DNA of 64,000 nucleotides from Sinohyriopsis cumingii (GCA_028554795.2 CM068838.1:124069928-124133927); one strand, 5' to 3'; counted from the first letter of the stretch, positions 33,265 to 42,578 are shown. The notes: generated by a model from the letters alone, not told the origin. Translations and numbers: made by a program.

Positions 33265-33906
33265 ATGGAAGGACGAAAACTAGCTTTAGTGCCTTACAAA
33301 CGATGGATGGAATACCATCGGTGGCAAGAACAACGTACCCCGCATTTACCTCCCAATCCCAATTTGAGCGAGATGTCCCAGTTACAACACGAATTGCAGT
33401 CCTTGATGGATCGCCAAGATTTGTCCGAAACAGAAAAATCGCAAAAGTACGGTCAACTTTTGCAACGACTGCAACTCTTTCACCAGAAAGCTTTAGACGA
33501 AGCAGCTCTACCCACTCTGAAAGATTTTAAGACCTTGATGAAAAGTCCAGCACCATCACCAGTACCAGTACCAGTACCAGTACCACCACTACCAGTGACC
33601 AAGACAGAAAAAGAAGAAGAAGAAGAAGGGTTTCAAACTCCACCAGAAAAAGTACGCAAGTTAACAACACCACCTACCTCCAGAATTGGATGGATTAAAA
33701 AGATGATGGCCACCCCTTCTTCATCACAAGAGAAAAAGAAAGTGAAGACAGAAGTGAAGACAGAAGTGAAACAAGAACCGATATCCCCCGCTCAGACATC
33801 CTCCTCTTCGACACCTATTGCCGGTCACACACGCAAAGCATTGCAATCCAAGAAAGTACCCCAAGAGAAAAAGAGTAGCATCCGCCAAGAGTGGGTGTCT
33901 TATTAA
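33265..33906 (+). CDS. Polinton protein with SUMO-type motifs, Polinton 1 copy
   Basis: Counterpart of 62401-63048. Starts MEGRKLALVPYKRWMEYHR; PVP repeats in the middle; VKTEVKTEVKQEP near the C-terminus. Confidence 0.6.
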   Translation: MEGRKLALVPYKRWMEYHRWQEQRTPHLPPNPNLSEMSQLQHELQSLMDRQDLSETEKSQKYGQLLQRLQLFHQKALDEAALPTLKDFKTLMKSPAPSPVPVPVPVPPLPVTKTEKEEEEEGFQTPPEKVRKLTTPPTSRIGWIKKMMATPSSSQEKKKVKTEVKTEVKQEPISPAQTSSSSTPIAGHTRKALQSKKVPQEKKSSIRQEWVSY

Positions 33907-33929
33907 CATACGAACACAAAAAATAAAAA

Positions 33930-35022
33930 ATGGAAAAAGTCTTAGCCAGCATTTACTACGATCCCTCTCATCCTGCAGGTTACGCAGGAGTTCAAAAATT
34001 GTATCGTGCTGCCAAAACGCGACTGAAAAGTCTCCGTTTACCTCAAGTGCAACGATGGTTACAAGAACAAGCTACCTACACTTTACACAAACGCATTCGA
34101 CGCAAGTTTGCCAGAAGTCGCACCCGAGTGGAAGGCATCGATCATCAATGGCAAGCCGATTTAGCCGATGTCTCTCATTTGGCCAGCTACAATCGCGGCT
34201 ACAAATATTTGTTTTGTGTCACCGACGTCTTTTCCAAATTTGCCTGGGTCGTGCCCTTGACTTCCAAAGCGAGCCCTGCAACGGGTGTTGAAACAAAGCG
34301 GTCGTCACCCTCTTCGATGGCAAACGGACAAAGGCACCGAATTTCTGAACCAAGCTTTCCAAAAAGAATTAAGGAAACGTGACATTCATTTTTTTACCAC
34401 CGAGAATCCCGAAACCAAAGCCAGCATCGTGGAACGTTTTCAACGCACTTTGAAAGAACGCATGTGGAAATATTTTACGCATCACCACACTCTGAAGTAC
34501 ATTGACATCTTACCGCACCTGGTGCAAGCGTACAACCAATCTTACCATCGAAGCATCGGACGTGCCCCGCAAGACGTGACTCCCGACAACGAAGTGTTGG
34601 TGTTTGAGCGCCTGTTTGGTACGTCCCCGACGAGGGCTGTCCCCAAGAAAAGTGGAGAGTTGGCCGTAGGAGATTGGGTGCGCATTGGCAAAACCAAACG
34701 CACTTTCGACAAAGGTTACTTACCTAACTGGACGACCGAATTGTTTCGCGTCACTGGACGAGTGCATGGCCGTCATCCTGCCGTCTATAAATTGGAAGAC
34801 ATGAACGAAGAAGTGCTCAAAGGAACGTTTTATTTGCCCGAGTTACAACGTGTCACCAAAAAAGAAGACGACGTGTACGACATCGAAAGCATTCTCGAAC
34901 GCAGAACCCGTAAAGTAGGCAAACGAAGTGTCAAAGAAGTCAAAGTACGTTGGAAAGGATATCCACCCAGTTTTGATTCTTGGATCGACGCTTCGCAAGT
35001 CATCGACTATAAAAAGAAGTGA
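33930..35022 (+). CDS. Polinton integrase with chromodomain, Polinton 1 copy
   Basis: Retroviral-type DDE integrase region: zinc-binding-like N-terminal helix bundle, catalytic-core phrases QWQADLADV, WQTDKGTEF and KASIVERFQRTL, then a C-terminal chromodomain (VRWKGYPPSFDSWID). It shows the full C-terminal end that Polinton 2 lacks in this window. TATAAAAAG overlaps its end and serves the next gene. Confidence 0.85.
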
Positions 35023-35027
35023 CCATC

Positions 35028-35444
35028 ATGCCCTTTCACACAGACGCAGCTACGTCGACCACTCCTCCTTCACCCAGTTCTTCTGTGCAAGATTTACAAA
35101 AACAACCCTTGTGGGTGTGGTGTGGAGAACGTGTGCCTAAAACGCAAATCGTCTTTTTCTGCCAAATCTTCGTAGTGTATTGTGTCATCGGGGCAGCCAT
35201 TGCCAATCTGAGTTTGCAACAAGGAGACAAACAAGTGTGGACCATTTTATTGAGCAGTTGCATCGGTTACCTGCTTCCCAATCCCTCCCTGAAATTCTCC
35301 TCGAACGGGAACCTTGTGTCCAGTGCCAGTGTCAGTCACCACTCCAACAACAACAACAACCACAACCAGAACCCCATTTTGGGCGGAGACACGCCTCTGA
35401 CGTCCAGTAACCCCTCGGACAGCCACAGAACTCTGGAATTATGA
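35028..35444 (+). CDS. Polinton membrane protein
   Basis: 139 aa. A Pro/Ser-rich N-terminus, then two hydrophobic segments (IVFFCQIFVVYCVIGAAI and the WTILLSSCIGYLLP region), then an Asn/Ser-rich tail. This small two-span protein between integrase and minor capsid gene is a familiar Polinton component of unknown role. The ATG is six bases after the integrase stop, and the stop overlaps the start of the next gene by 4 bp. Confidence 0.65.
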   Translation: MPFHTDAATSTTPPSPSSSVQDLQKQPLWVWCGERVPKTQIVFFCQIFVVYCVIGAAIANLSLQQGDKQVWTILLSSCIGYLLPNPSLKFSSNGNLVSSASVSHHSNNNNNHNQNPILGGDTPLTSSNPSDSHRTLEL

Positions 35445-36403
35445 GTCACCAAAACCAATTTTACTTAACCTTACCCAGTGACAGTTCCATGAAGGTGTTT
35501 CCCCACAACACGTTGTGCTGTTACACGGCCAAATTACCTCAAGCCATCCCCTTAGATCACGAAACCCATTGGGAAGTGGCTTTGGTAGAAATGATTCACC
35601 CAACACAAATCAAAAACATCACTGAAACTCAAAACACTTTTGACGTCGAAATTTTGGACCCAGCACTGCAGCAACAGATGACGGGCAGTCCTCAACATAA
35701 ATCACATCTTGCGAAGGACCCAATACCCCGCAGCAGCAGTGACCCTTCTCCTCCTCTTTACGTTTATCGCTTTAAAATTAACTCAGGCCATTATTTTAGT
35801 GGTCAACATCTGGTGGAGGCCATCGCTGACAAATTCTATGCAACCTTTGACAAAGTTCTGACCAAATTAGGTAAACGTGTCACCATCGAGTACCACAAAC
35901 AGTCTCATCGTCTACTCATCAAATTTGAAAGTGAGGAAAAAAGTATACGTATTAAATTTTGCCCTGGATTGTATGACATTTTGGGTGGAGACCTCAATTT
36001 GGTCACGGATAAGCAGACCGAAAAGATAGAGAAAGCAGAGATTGACAACAACATGCATTTTGCGAGCTATTTTCGTTACCCGGTAGAACTGAACCAAGGA
36101 CTGAATTTGATGTTTGTGTACTCCGATGTGGTGGAGTACAACGTGGTGGGACTCACCTCCGTGCCGTTACTGCGTGTCATTCCTTTCAAAGTAAATTCTT
36201 CCACAGCCACTGACGAGGAAGGTGGAAACACTTACCACGTCCACCGCGAATTTGTCCATCCTCATTATTTGCCTGTCAGCAAGTTTTATTTGGACACGGT
36301 CAACATTGCTATAAAAGGAGATTTGGGACAAAATATTCCATTCACCAAAGGAAAAGTCACGGTGAAACTCCATTTTCGAAAACGGTTCTCTCACGACTCG
36401 TAA
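35441..36403 (+). CDS. Minor capsid (penton-like) protein
   Basis: 320 aa, starting MSHQNQFYLTLPSDSSMKVF and followed by WEVALVEMIHP. This N-terminal pattern (FYLTLPS...MKVFPxNT...TxLPxxI...WEVAL) is recognised from Polinton/adintovirus minor capsid proteins, which form the five-fold vertices. It sits between the membrane protein and the pVI-like gene, in the usual capsid-gene block. Confidence 0.75.
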   Translation: MSHQNQFYLTLPSDSSMKVFPHNTLCCYTAKLPQAIPLDHETHWEVALVEMIHPTQIKNITETQNTFDVEILDPALQQQMTGSPQHKSHLAKDPIPRSSSDPSPPLYVYRFKINSGHYFSGQHLVEAIADKFYATFDKVLTKLGKRVTIEYHKQSHRLLIKFESEEKSIRIKFCPGLYDILGGDLNLVTDKQTEKIEKAEIDNNMHFASYFRYPVELNQGLNLMFVYSDVVEYNVVGLTSVPLLRVIPFKVNSSTATDEEGGNTYHVHREFVHPHYLPVSKFYLDTVNIAIKGDLGQNIPFTKGKVTVKLHFRKRFSHDS

Positions 36404-36406
36404 GTC

Positions 36407-36823
36407 ATGTATCCAGTGTACCGAGGGGTTGCACGACAGCGAGGACACGGTTTAGGAGATATGTTAAAATCGGCCTTTCGTTCGGTGGCCCCAGTGTTGA
36501 AACCGATGGTGACACGCGGATTGCACGCTTTGAAAGATGCCGCACTGACGCAAGGCAAAGAATTTCTCCAAAATGTCATCATCGACAAACAAAACCCTAA
36601 AGAAGCCTTCATGAGGGCAGGCAAAAATGTCTTGCTGCAAACGGGCAAAGACCTTTTGGGCCGCCGAGACACACCTATAAATGCCCTGCACGATACCGAG
36701 TCAGGCATTCAGCAAGGACAAGACAGAAAGAGACGACGAAGAAAACACCCTTTCACCAGACTTCAAGCGAGAAAAATCAAGAAAAGAGGAACCGTTCGAG
36801 ACTTAGACGTTTTCGATTATTGA
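36407..36823 (+). CDS. pVI-like amphipathic capsid accessory protein
   Basis: 138 aa. Begins MYPVYRGVARQRGHGLGDM, followed by an amphipathic helix (FRSVAPVLKPMVTRGL), and ends in a very basic RKRRRRKH stretch. Polintons carry such a protein next to the major capsid gene, and it resembles adenovirus pVI/pX-type cement or membrane-lytic proteins in layout. Starts four bases after the minor capsid stop. Confidence 0.6.
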   Translation: MYPVYRGVARQRGHGLGDMLKSAFRSVAPVLKPMVTRGLHALKDAALTQGKEFLQNVIIDKQNPKEAFMRAGKNVLLQTGKDLLGRRDTPINALHDTESGIQQGQDRKRRRRKHPFTRLQARKIKKRGTVRDLDVFDY

Positions 36824-36842
36824 GACACAGCAACAAAAAAAA

Positions 36843-38162
36843 ATGATGCACCGAGAGTCTTGTGCTTGTTCCAAGACGGAATTGGATTTGTTTGCCATGC
36901 CACCCACCATGATGACCATGCAAGAATCCCAATGGGTGGAATTTCACCCCGTCTCCTCATTGGCCCATTCTGCTCCCATCGAGTTTGAAATCAAAGGACA
37001 GCCCGAAGATTACATCGATCTGAATAGCAGTTACTTGTACCTGAAAGTCAAAGTTCTAGATAAGACAGGGGGCCCTATAGACACTGACGAGAAAGTAGCT
37101 CCCGTCAACAATTTCATGCATTCCTTGTTCAGCTCAGTGGACTTGTACTTGAATAACAAACTGGTCAGCAGCAGCAGCATGGATACTTACCCTTACCGTG
37201 CCTACCTGGAAAATCTCTTGACGTACGGAATAGATGCCAAGAATACTCATCTCAATGCCTGTGTGCTATGGGAACCTGACGAAGCGAAGGAGTTTGACAC
37301 ATTAAAAAAAGACAATGACGGCTTTGTGGAAAGACAAAGCAAAATCCTAGGTGGAAAGAGTTTAGAACTGATGGATCGTTTGCATTTGGACATGTGGTTG
37401 CAAGAGAAATATTTGCTGAACGGTGTCAATGTCCGCTTGAGACTGAATCGTAGCAGTACCGCTTTCCATTTGTTGGCTGATGTTGATGCTACTACTGGTG
37501 GCAATCCTAAAAGCAAAATCGAGGAGGCCAAACTCTACGTACTACGCGTGGAAGTGTTACCTAAAGTGGGAAATGACATCAGTCAGACGTTGAGCAGAAC
37601 GACCGCCAAGTATCCCATACGACGTGTGGAAGTGAAAACGTTCACCATTCCTGCTGGACAGCATTCCATGATCGAAGATCATCTGTTTCAGGGACAGTTA
37701 ACCAAGCGTTTGATCCTTGGTATGGTCGAGAATTCAGCCTTCAACGGAGCCTTCGCTGAAAATCCTTTCAACTTTAAACACTTTTTTGTGAAGAAAATCG
37801 AAGTCAGTCGCGATGGCAAGACCTTGTGTACCAGACCTTTCGAACCCGACTTTAGTGACGAGAAGATGAATTACTTGAGATCGTACTTGTCCCTGTACGA
37901 AGCCACCGGTCAGTTAGGAACCAACACCAGTCACGGCATTACGTACGAGGATTATGCAGGAGGTTATGCTTTGTGGGCTTTTGATTTCACTCCAGACCAA
38001 GGCAGCGACGAGGGACATTTCCACCCTATAAAATCTGGCCAGATTCGTGTGGAACTTCAGTTTGCAAAACAGCTGCCAGAGACAGTGAACGTCATTCTGT
38101 ATGCAGAATTCGATAATACCATAGAAATCAACAGTTTGAGAGAAGTCATTCTAGATTATTAG
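36843..38162 (+). CDS. Major capsid protein (double jelly-roll)
   Basis: 439 aa. Opens with SCACSKTELDLFAMPPT and continues with VEFHPVSSLAHSAPIEFEI and DYIDLNSSYLYLKVKV, the well-known N-terminal pattern of Polinton major capsid proteins; SLFSSVDLYLNNKLV and YPYRAYLENLLTYG follow. Length fits the family. Expected to form the trimeric hexon-like capsomers of a T-number icosahedral shell. Flanked by the pVI-like gene and the Cys-rich gene. Confidence 0.9.
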   Translation: MMHRESCACSKTELDLFAMPPTMMTMQESQWVEFHPVSSLAHSAPIEFEIKGQPEDYIDLNSSYLYLKVKVLDKTGGPIDTDEKVAPVNNFMHSLFSSVDLYLNNKLVSSSSMDTYPYRAYLENLLTYGIDAKNTHLNACVLWEPDEAKEFDTLKKDNDGFVERQSKILGGKSLELMDRLHLDMWLQEKYLLNGVNVRLRLNRSSTAFHLLADVDATTGGNPKSKIEEAKLYVLRVEVLPKVGNDISQTLSRTTAKYPIRRVEVKTFTIPAGQHSMIEDHLFQGQLTKRLILGMVENSAFNGAFAENPFNFKHFFVKKIEVSRDGKTLCTRPFEPDFSDEKMNYLRSYLSLYEATGQLGTNTSHGITYEDYAGGYALWAFDFTPDQGSDEGHFHPIKSGQIRVELQFAKQLPETVNVILYAEFDNTIEINSLREVILDY

Positions 38163-38167
38163 AAGCA

Positions 38168-38632
38168 ATGGAAGACTGTTATCCCTCTTTACAAAATGGA
38201 GAAACTTTGGACATGGAATGTGAGGAGACCATGGAAAAAGAATTCCAAGACAAAGACGAAGAAGATATCATGATGAAGTCGAGATGGCCAGAACAAGAAG
38301 CCCATTTAGTCTGCTGTTGTGCCAAACACTTGGCCGAAAAAATGACGGAATTGATCAAAAAAGAGTGTTATGGATGTCAAAACGATCATCCCAGTCAAAT
38401 TCAACACGATAAATGCCTGATGTTGAGTCAAGAAGAAAAATTGGACGAGTACCTGGACGAAGCTTGGAGTCTCATCTCGGACGAAGTCGTGTTACATCAG
38501 TGGTATAAAGACTTGCGTGAACATTCTTGTCCACCATTAACCACTCAAGAGATCCATCGTATCGAAGCTCTCCTGAATCAGAGTGAGGAGACGAAACGAA
38601 GAAACGGTTATTTGTCAGACATTTTTAAGTAA
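38168..38632 (+). CDS. Cys-rich Polinton protein of unknown function
   Basis: 154 aa. Acidic N-terminus, then HLVCCCAKHLAEKM and CYGCQNDHPSQIQHDKC, a Cys/His pattern that could bind zinc and that I recognise from proteins next to capsid genes in other Polintons. Starts six bases after the major capsid stop. Function unknown. Confidence 0.6.
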   Translation: MEDCYPSLQNGETLDMECEETMEKEFQDKDEEDIMMKSRWPEQEAHLVCCCAKHLAEKMTELIKKECYGCQNDHPSQIQHDKCLMLSQEEKLDEYLDEAWSLISDEVVLHQWYKDLREHSCPPLTTQEIHRIEALLNQSEETKRRNGYLSDIFK

Positions 38633-38697
38633 AAAGTCAGGATCGAATTGATGACTTATTATTACCTGTGAAGAAGAAGAAAAAAACACACAAATCA

Positions 38698-39258
38698 ATG
38701 GATACCTGGGAACTTTATTACCTTTTGAACCACAGTTCGTACACGGCTTCTTGGAATCATGTCGTCTGTGCTAAAGATGAACTCCCTCATCGCAAACCTC
38801 AAGACCATCTAGCTTATGTCATCAACACGGACGACAGTCATCTCCCAGGAACCCACTGGGTAGCCGTTTACTTTCCTCAAGAAGGATGTGTGGAATATTT
38901 CGATTCGTACGGACTGCCTCCTTTGGAAGACGATATCATCGACTTTATGAGAAGAAATGCTCAAACCACCCGATTCAATAATGTGAAATTACAAGGCACA
39001 GATTCCTTGGTGTGTGGACAATATTGTGTGTATTTTCTGCATCATCGCAGCCTAGGCTATTCCTTAGAACATTTAGTAACTCATTTTGATCCTCGTTCTT
39101 CTTCAAGAAATGATGTGAAAGTAGATCGATGGTTTTGTGACCATTATGCTTATCTTTTGTCTCAAGCTAGGAAACGTAGTGTCCATCAGTGGCCTAATGA
39201 TTTCCAACAGTGGAAATCACAATTTCATTCACAACGTTGTCAGCCCTGTTTAAAGTAG
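38698..39258 (+). CDS. Adenain/Ulp1-type cysteine protease
   Basis: 186 aa. Catalytic residues of the C48/C5-type fold are seen: His53 in THWVAVYF, Asp69 in EYFDSYG and Cys110 in VCGQYCVYFL. Expected to cleave capsid precursor proteins during particle maturation. The start ATG at 38698 follows a Lys-rich leader frame that is unlikely to be translated. An AATAAA at 39359-39364 lies about 100 bp after the stop. Confidence 0.85.
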   Translation: MDTWELYYLLNHSSYTASWNHVVCAKDELPHRKPQDHLAYVINTDDSHLPGTHWVAVYFPQEGCVEYFDSYGLPPLEDDIIDFMRRNAQTTRFNNVKLQGTDSLVCGQYCVYFLHHRSLGYSLEHLVTHFDPRSSSRNDVKVDRWFCDHYAYLLSQARKRSVHQWPNDFQQWKSQFHSQRCQPCLK

Positions 39259-39358
39259 ATTGTGAATTGAAAAAAATGTTTGTCATTTTTGATGTTATAG
39301 TGTTGGATTATTGTTAAAAATGTTAGAGTTGTTGTTGGTTAGTGTTAAGTGATTTTTG

Positions 39359-39364
39359 AATAAA
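39359..39364 (+). terminator. Polyadenylation signal after the protease gene
   Basis: GAATAAAAAATG about 100 bp after the stop codon, with T-rich sequence around it. It probably ends the capsid-gene transcripts; no histone-type stem-loop is present here. Confidence 0.5.
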
Positions 39365-39492
39365 AAATGTTGTGTTTTGAAAAAAAATGCCTTTGTCTTT
39401 TGTTTAGCTATAAGAATGTTTGATTGATGCTCTTTGACTTCTTACTATCCCTCTCATGACACTCATTGAACGTTGCGGCTCGAAATCCGTGT

Positions 39493-39534
39493 GGGGGATG
39501 TTTTCCTTCACGTCCGCGCTTTGACTTTAAGAAC
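39493..39534 (+). promoter_or_regulatory. Shared promoter module, copy 1
   Basis: GGGGGATGTTTTCCTTCACG, then TCCGCGCTTTGACTTTAAGA. The same block precedes the two other right-end cassettes. TTTAAGA is the TATA-like part, about 60 bp before the start codon. Confidence 0.65.
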
Positions 39535-39585
39535 CGGGGTTGTTTCCAGTCTAACCATCCATTGTCGACTCATCCTCCTACGAAG

Positions 39586-39945
39586 ATGTGCTCCAAACTA
39601 GCTAAGCTCAACGAAGCCTACGTGAATTTGCATAGGGTCAGACACAGTCTGATACCGAAGCCAGAAGAAATAGAGAATGTGAGAATGTTAAAAGTCACTG
39701 AAGACCTGATAGAAGAGCTCTTCAGAGAAGAAGTGAACAGGGAGAAAGAAGAATGGACAGAGAAGTACAGACTTCAGAGACAGCAGCAACAGCAACAACA
39801 ACAACAACAGCAGCAGCAACCTGAAGCTGACAGAGGCTTTGTCGATTGTCGTATCGACACCAAAGAGTTCTTCTTCTCTTTCCGAAGAAGCAGACCTATC
39901 ACCAGAAGGTCTATCCTCAGAGGACATCGCATTCTTAGAAACTAA
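39586..39945 (+). CDS. Right-end cassette gene 1: Q-rich coiled-coil protein
   Basis: 119 aa from the ATG at 39586 (MCSKLAKLNEAYVNLHRVRH). An earlier in-frame start is unlikely because it would lie inside the promoter module. Helical N-terminus, then a coiled coil with a run of about thirteen glutamines (39780-39820). Function unknown. Ends with a histone-type stem-loop about 30 bp after the stop. Confidence 0.55.
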   Translation: MCSKLAKLNEAYVNLHRVRHSLIPKPEEIENVRMLKVTEDLIEELFREEVNREKEEWTEKYRLQRQQQQQQQQQQQQQPEADRGFVDCRIDTKEFFFSFRRSRPITRRSILRGHRILRN

Positions 39946-39976
39946 AAGATTGCCATAGCAAACAAAAAAAAACAAC

Positions 39977-39992
39977 AGCCCTTTTCAGGGCT
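39977..39992 (+). terminator. Histone-type 3' stem-loop after cassette gene 1
   Basis: AGCCCTTTTCAGGGCT, then ACCCCA and TCTAGAAAGGAAATAA. Stem intact with one compensated outer pair (A-T for G-C). Confidence 0.7.
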
Positions 39993-40009
39993 ACCCCAAT
40001 ACTCTAGAA

Positions 40010-40309
40010 AGGAAATAACCATCAATTTGCCAATGTGTGTAGGTAGAGTAGTGTGAATATAAACACTAACTCTTTTTTAAAAAATAGTGAGAGTGTATGT
40101 GTTTGTGTATAAGATTGTGTGTTTGTAAGTGCTCAAGTAGGTTGGTATGGATAGTAGATTAAAATGATGTCTTTTTTTTTGGTGTTTGAGGTGTAGATTT
40201 AGGGTTAGATTGGATTGCTTTGCGTATCCATAGTCTATTGAAGTGGTTAATAACAAAAATTTTTTAGAATAGGAATGGGTAGCATAAAAAGTGAGTGAGT
40301 GTTTCTTTT
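40010..40309. other. Spacer after cassette 1
   Basis: T- and G-rich non-coding spacer; its start (TTTGCCAATGTGTGTAGGTAG) is repeated after cassette 2, showing that the whole gene-plus-spacer unit was duplicated. Confidence 0.5.
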
Positions 40310-40415
40310 AGGTCCGCGCGTTGTTTTTTTTTTTTTTGGTCATGATCTAGTTAAGATCAATTTTATGTTTTTAGGGGGATGTTTTCCGTCACGTCCGCGC
40401 TTTCAGTATAAATTT
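40310..40415 (+). promoter_or_regulatory. Shared promoter module, copy 2
   Basis: GGTCCGCGCGTTG, a T tract, CATGATCTAGTTAAGATCAA, then GGGGGATGTTTTCCGTCACG, TCCGCGCTTTCAG and TATAAATT (40408-40415), about 60 bp before the start codon. Confidence 0.7.
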
Positions 40416-40469
40416 AAACTCGCTCGGCAGTCTAGCTACCCTTGTTGATTGATCAACACCACCAGAAGA

Positions 40470-40811
40470 ATGAACACCAGAATTGTGAAACTGCTAGAAC
40501 TCCAGATGCACCTGGAATATGCCAGGCGCATACTAAATGAACTGGCCGCGGAGGCCATTGTCGAAGAAGCAAGAATGAAAGAGGAGGAGGAGGAAAGAAG
40601 AAGAAGAAAAGAAGAGGAGGAGGAGAGAAGAAACAAAGAAGAGGAGAGAGGAAATTTCAGAATCCCAGAAACAGAAAATTGGGATTCTGAAGCCACATAT
40701 CCCGCCTCTGCACTCCCAAGAAGAAAGGTGAAAGGAGACTGGGGAAGAAGATGCTGTGTGTGGCGCCAGACCAGGAAGGTGCCATCATTAGATAGGTGCA
40801 TCTGGGGTTAA
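40470..40811 (+). CDS. Right-end cassette gene 2: Glu/Arg-rich coiled-coil protein
   Basis: 113 aa from the ATG at 40470 (MNTRIVKLLELQMHLEYARR). A short helical head, then a KEEEEERRRRKEEEEE-type charged coil, then a Trp-containing tail. Function unknown. Followed by a near-perfect histone-type stem-loop. Confidence 0.5.
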   Translation: MNTRIVKLLELQMHLEYARRILNELAAEAIVEEARMKEEEEERRRRKEEEEERRNKEEERGNFRIPETENWDSEATYPASALPRRKVKGDWGRRCCVWRQTRKVPSLDRCIWG

Positions 40812-40821
40812 AAAAACCAAC

Positions 40822-40837
40822 AGCGCTTTTCAGGGCT
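40822..40837 (+). terminator. Histone-type 3' stem-loop after cassette gene 2
   Basis: AGCGCTTTTCAGGGCT, then ACCCA and AAAAAAGAAATAA. One stem pair is weakened; loop TTTC and flanks kept. Confidence 0.6.
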
Positions 40838-41029
40838 ACCCAATGCTCTAAAAAAGAAATAACTATCCATTTGCCAATGTGTGTAGGTAGAGTAGTGTGA
40901 ATATAAACACTAACTCTTTTAGTGTGAGGGTATGTGTTTGTGTGTTAGTGTTTGTGTTTGTAACGGTTCACGTAAGTTTGTGTGAATAGTAGATTATGGG
41001 TTTCTTTATTGTTTCTTAGCGTATGTGGA

Positions 41030-42030
41030 GAGTATATTAGTTAGTTAGTTAGTTAGTTGGATTATAGTGGTTTTCGTTCTTTTGAACATGTACCACTTTT
41101 TTATTCACGCACTGCGTGATTTTTAATTACTCCTGGGGGAAGGAAAAGGAGCCTCATCCCCCAGGCTTTTATGTACTCAAAGAGTACTTTTTAATTTAGC
41201 CACTCAGGTGTAGGACTAACTAGTCCTTAACAACCTGACTGAAAGGCTAATAGACATGAGTGGGAATAGTCACACCACACACTCGTGTTTCTTAGTTGGA
41301 TTGAAATGCCCCAGGTGTCAAACCAAGCAGTATGTGACTCCCGCCACGATTGGTCGGCAGCGATGACGTCACATTAGGACACCCGGTCTTGTGGCATTGA
41401 CGAAGTGGCCCGCTTTTTTGATATCATCAATTGCCTTTCCCAGTCCGATATTCCGGTAGACAGAGCCTTCCTTTTTTCCACTCTGTTTAGGTGGTGCAGG
41501 TTCATCAGCTTCATCGCCGCTGGATGATGATACTTCCAGGGCCGCTGTCAGCGTGGAAGTTTCAAATTCTTCAGTGTCGTCTGCCAACATTGCCTGGATT
41601 TGGCTGAGTATGTTAGTAGAAATAGCTGTGGAAGCTTGATTTAAAAGTTCAGCCAGATGTTGTTTAAGAGACAAGGAGACGGTTAGGATTATTTTTTTTA
41701 TTTATTTTATTTTTATTTTTTTTCGTTTTCTTTTTTTTTTTTATTTATGAATTCCTTATTTATTTTGATTCCCTATCTTATTGGTTTGGAATGAAAACTT
41801 GTTTTTATGGTTGTTTGTATGTTATTATGGAGTCCTGTTTTAATTAATTCCTATTTTCCTATTTTAATTTTTTGTGGCCTTAATTGGTTTTTATTATTCG
41901 GGGTATGAACGGCTGTGTCAGTTTGTGAACCTACGAGACCTAGCAGGCCGTCATAATTCCCAAACAGTGATTTTGTAATATTCGTCCTTAATGGAGAGTA
42001 TAGTTCGGGTTTTATTATATGAAATGAGAA
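41030..42030. other. Extra segment between cassettes 2 and 3
   Basis: About 1 kb that interrupts the cassette periodicity. It starts near a (TTAG)n run, includes a GC-richer part with CCCCCAGG-type hairpins around 41130-41165 and a TGACGTCA at 41363-41370, then a long T-rich part. It may be a separate insertion; boundaries not seen clearly. Confidence 0.35.
41369..41674 (-). CDS. Unrecognised leftward 101-codon frame
   Basis: Encodes LKQHLAELLNQASTAIS, a Ser/Glu-rich middle and GLGKAIDDIKKAGHFVNATR. Composition is protein-like. No ATG opens the frame at its upstream end, which is preceded on the minus strand by an A-rich tract, so it may be an exon or an N-terminally open remnant. No family recognised. 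Confidence 0.35.
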   Translation of the reverse strand: MSLKQHLAELLNQASTAISTNILSQIQAMLADDTEEFETSTLTAALEVSSSSGDEADEPAPPKQSGKKEGSVYRNIGLGKAIDDIKKAGHFVNATRPGVLM

Positions 42031-42035
42031 AGTAG

Positions 42036-42144
42036 AGGGATGTTTTCCTTCACGTCCGCGCGTTGTTTCGTCATGATCTAGGTAAGATCAATTTTTATGT
42101 CTTAGGGGGATGTTTTCCATCACGTCCGAGCTTTCACTATAAGA
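42036..42144 (+). promoter_or_regulatory. Shared promoter module, copy 3
   Basis: Two copies of the GGGATGTTTTCC-[C/A]TCACGTCC core (42037 and 42105) around CATGATCTAGGTAAGATCAA, then CTATAAGA at 42137-42144, about 40 bp before the start codon. Confidence 0.7.
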
Positions 42145-42183
42145 ACCCACAGTATTCGTTGTTCAAACCATTCTACAGAGAAG

Positions 42184-42558
42184 ATGGCTTCAAACCACCT
42201 CGATAAATTGCAAACATTGCAAGACGTCCTTGACAATTTGGGCATGATGGAACAAATGCTAGTGAGACTCAATGAAGACCACTATTCTTATAGTCCGCAT
42301 AGAGTAAAAATGGAGATTAACAACTTAAGAAAGGTAAAGGACATGATAAGTGGTGTGATGAAAGAAATAAAGGAGGAGAAGGAGGATGAAGAGGAAAGGA
42401 TAAGGATAAGAGCATGGAACGAAAAAATTGAAAAAGAAGAAGAAAATGAGAAGAGGAAGAAAGAAGAGGAGGAGAAGAAAGAAGAGGAGGAGAAAGAAAA
42501 GAAGAGAAAGAGTGTAGGAGAGAAAATAAGAAGTTGGTGGAGAAAAAGAAGAAATTAG
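42184..42558 (+). CDS. Right-end cassette gene 3: Glu/Lys-rich coiled-coil protein
   Basis: 124 aa. MASNHLDKLQTLQDVLDNLG head of predicted helices, then a highly charged KEE-type coil. Last gene of the element, ending about 20 bp before the right terminal inverted repeat, so its 3' stem-loop is supplied by the repeat itself. Function unknown. Confidence 0.55.
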   Translation: MASNHLDKLQTLQDVLDNLGMMEQMLVRLNEDHYSYSPHRVKMEINNLRKVKDMISGVMKEIKEEKEDEEERIRIRAWNEKIEKEEENEKRKKEEEEKKEEEEKEKKRKSVGEKIRSWWRKRRN

Positions 42559-42578
42559 AAGCAGAAGAAGAAGAAGAA

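Noticed and set aside
33818-34291. Alternate-frame open reading frame over the integrase (also 62960-63538)
   Set aside because: Overlaps the integrase core in another frame and has only compositional Ser/Arg/His bias.
39466-39585. Earlier start for cassette gene 1
   Set aside because: It would place the start inside the shared promoter module; the ATG at 39586 fits the distance from the TATA-like box and the other cassettes.
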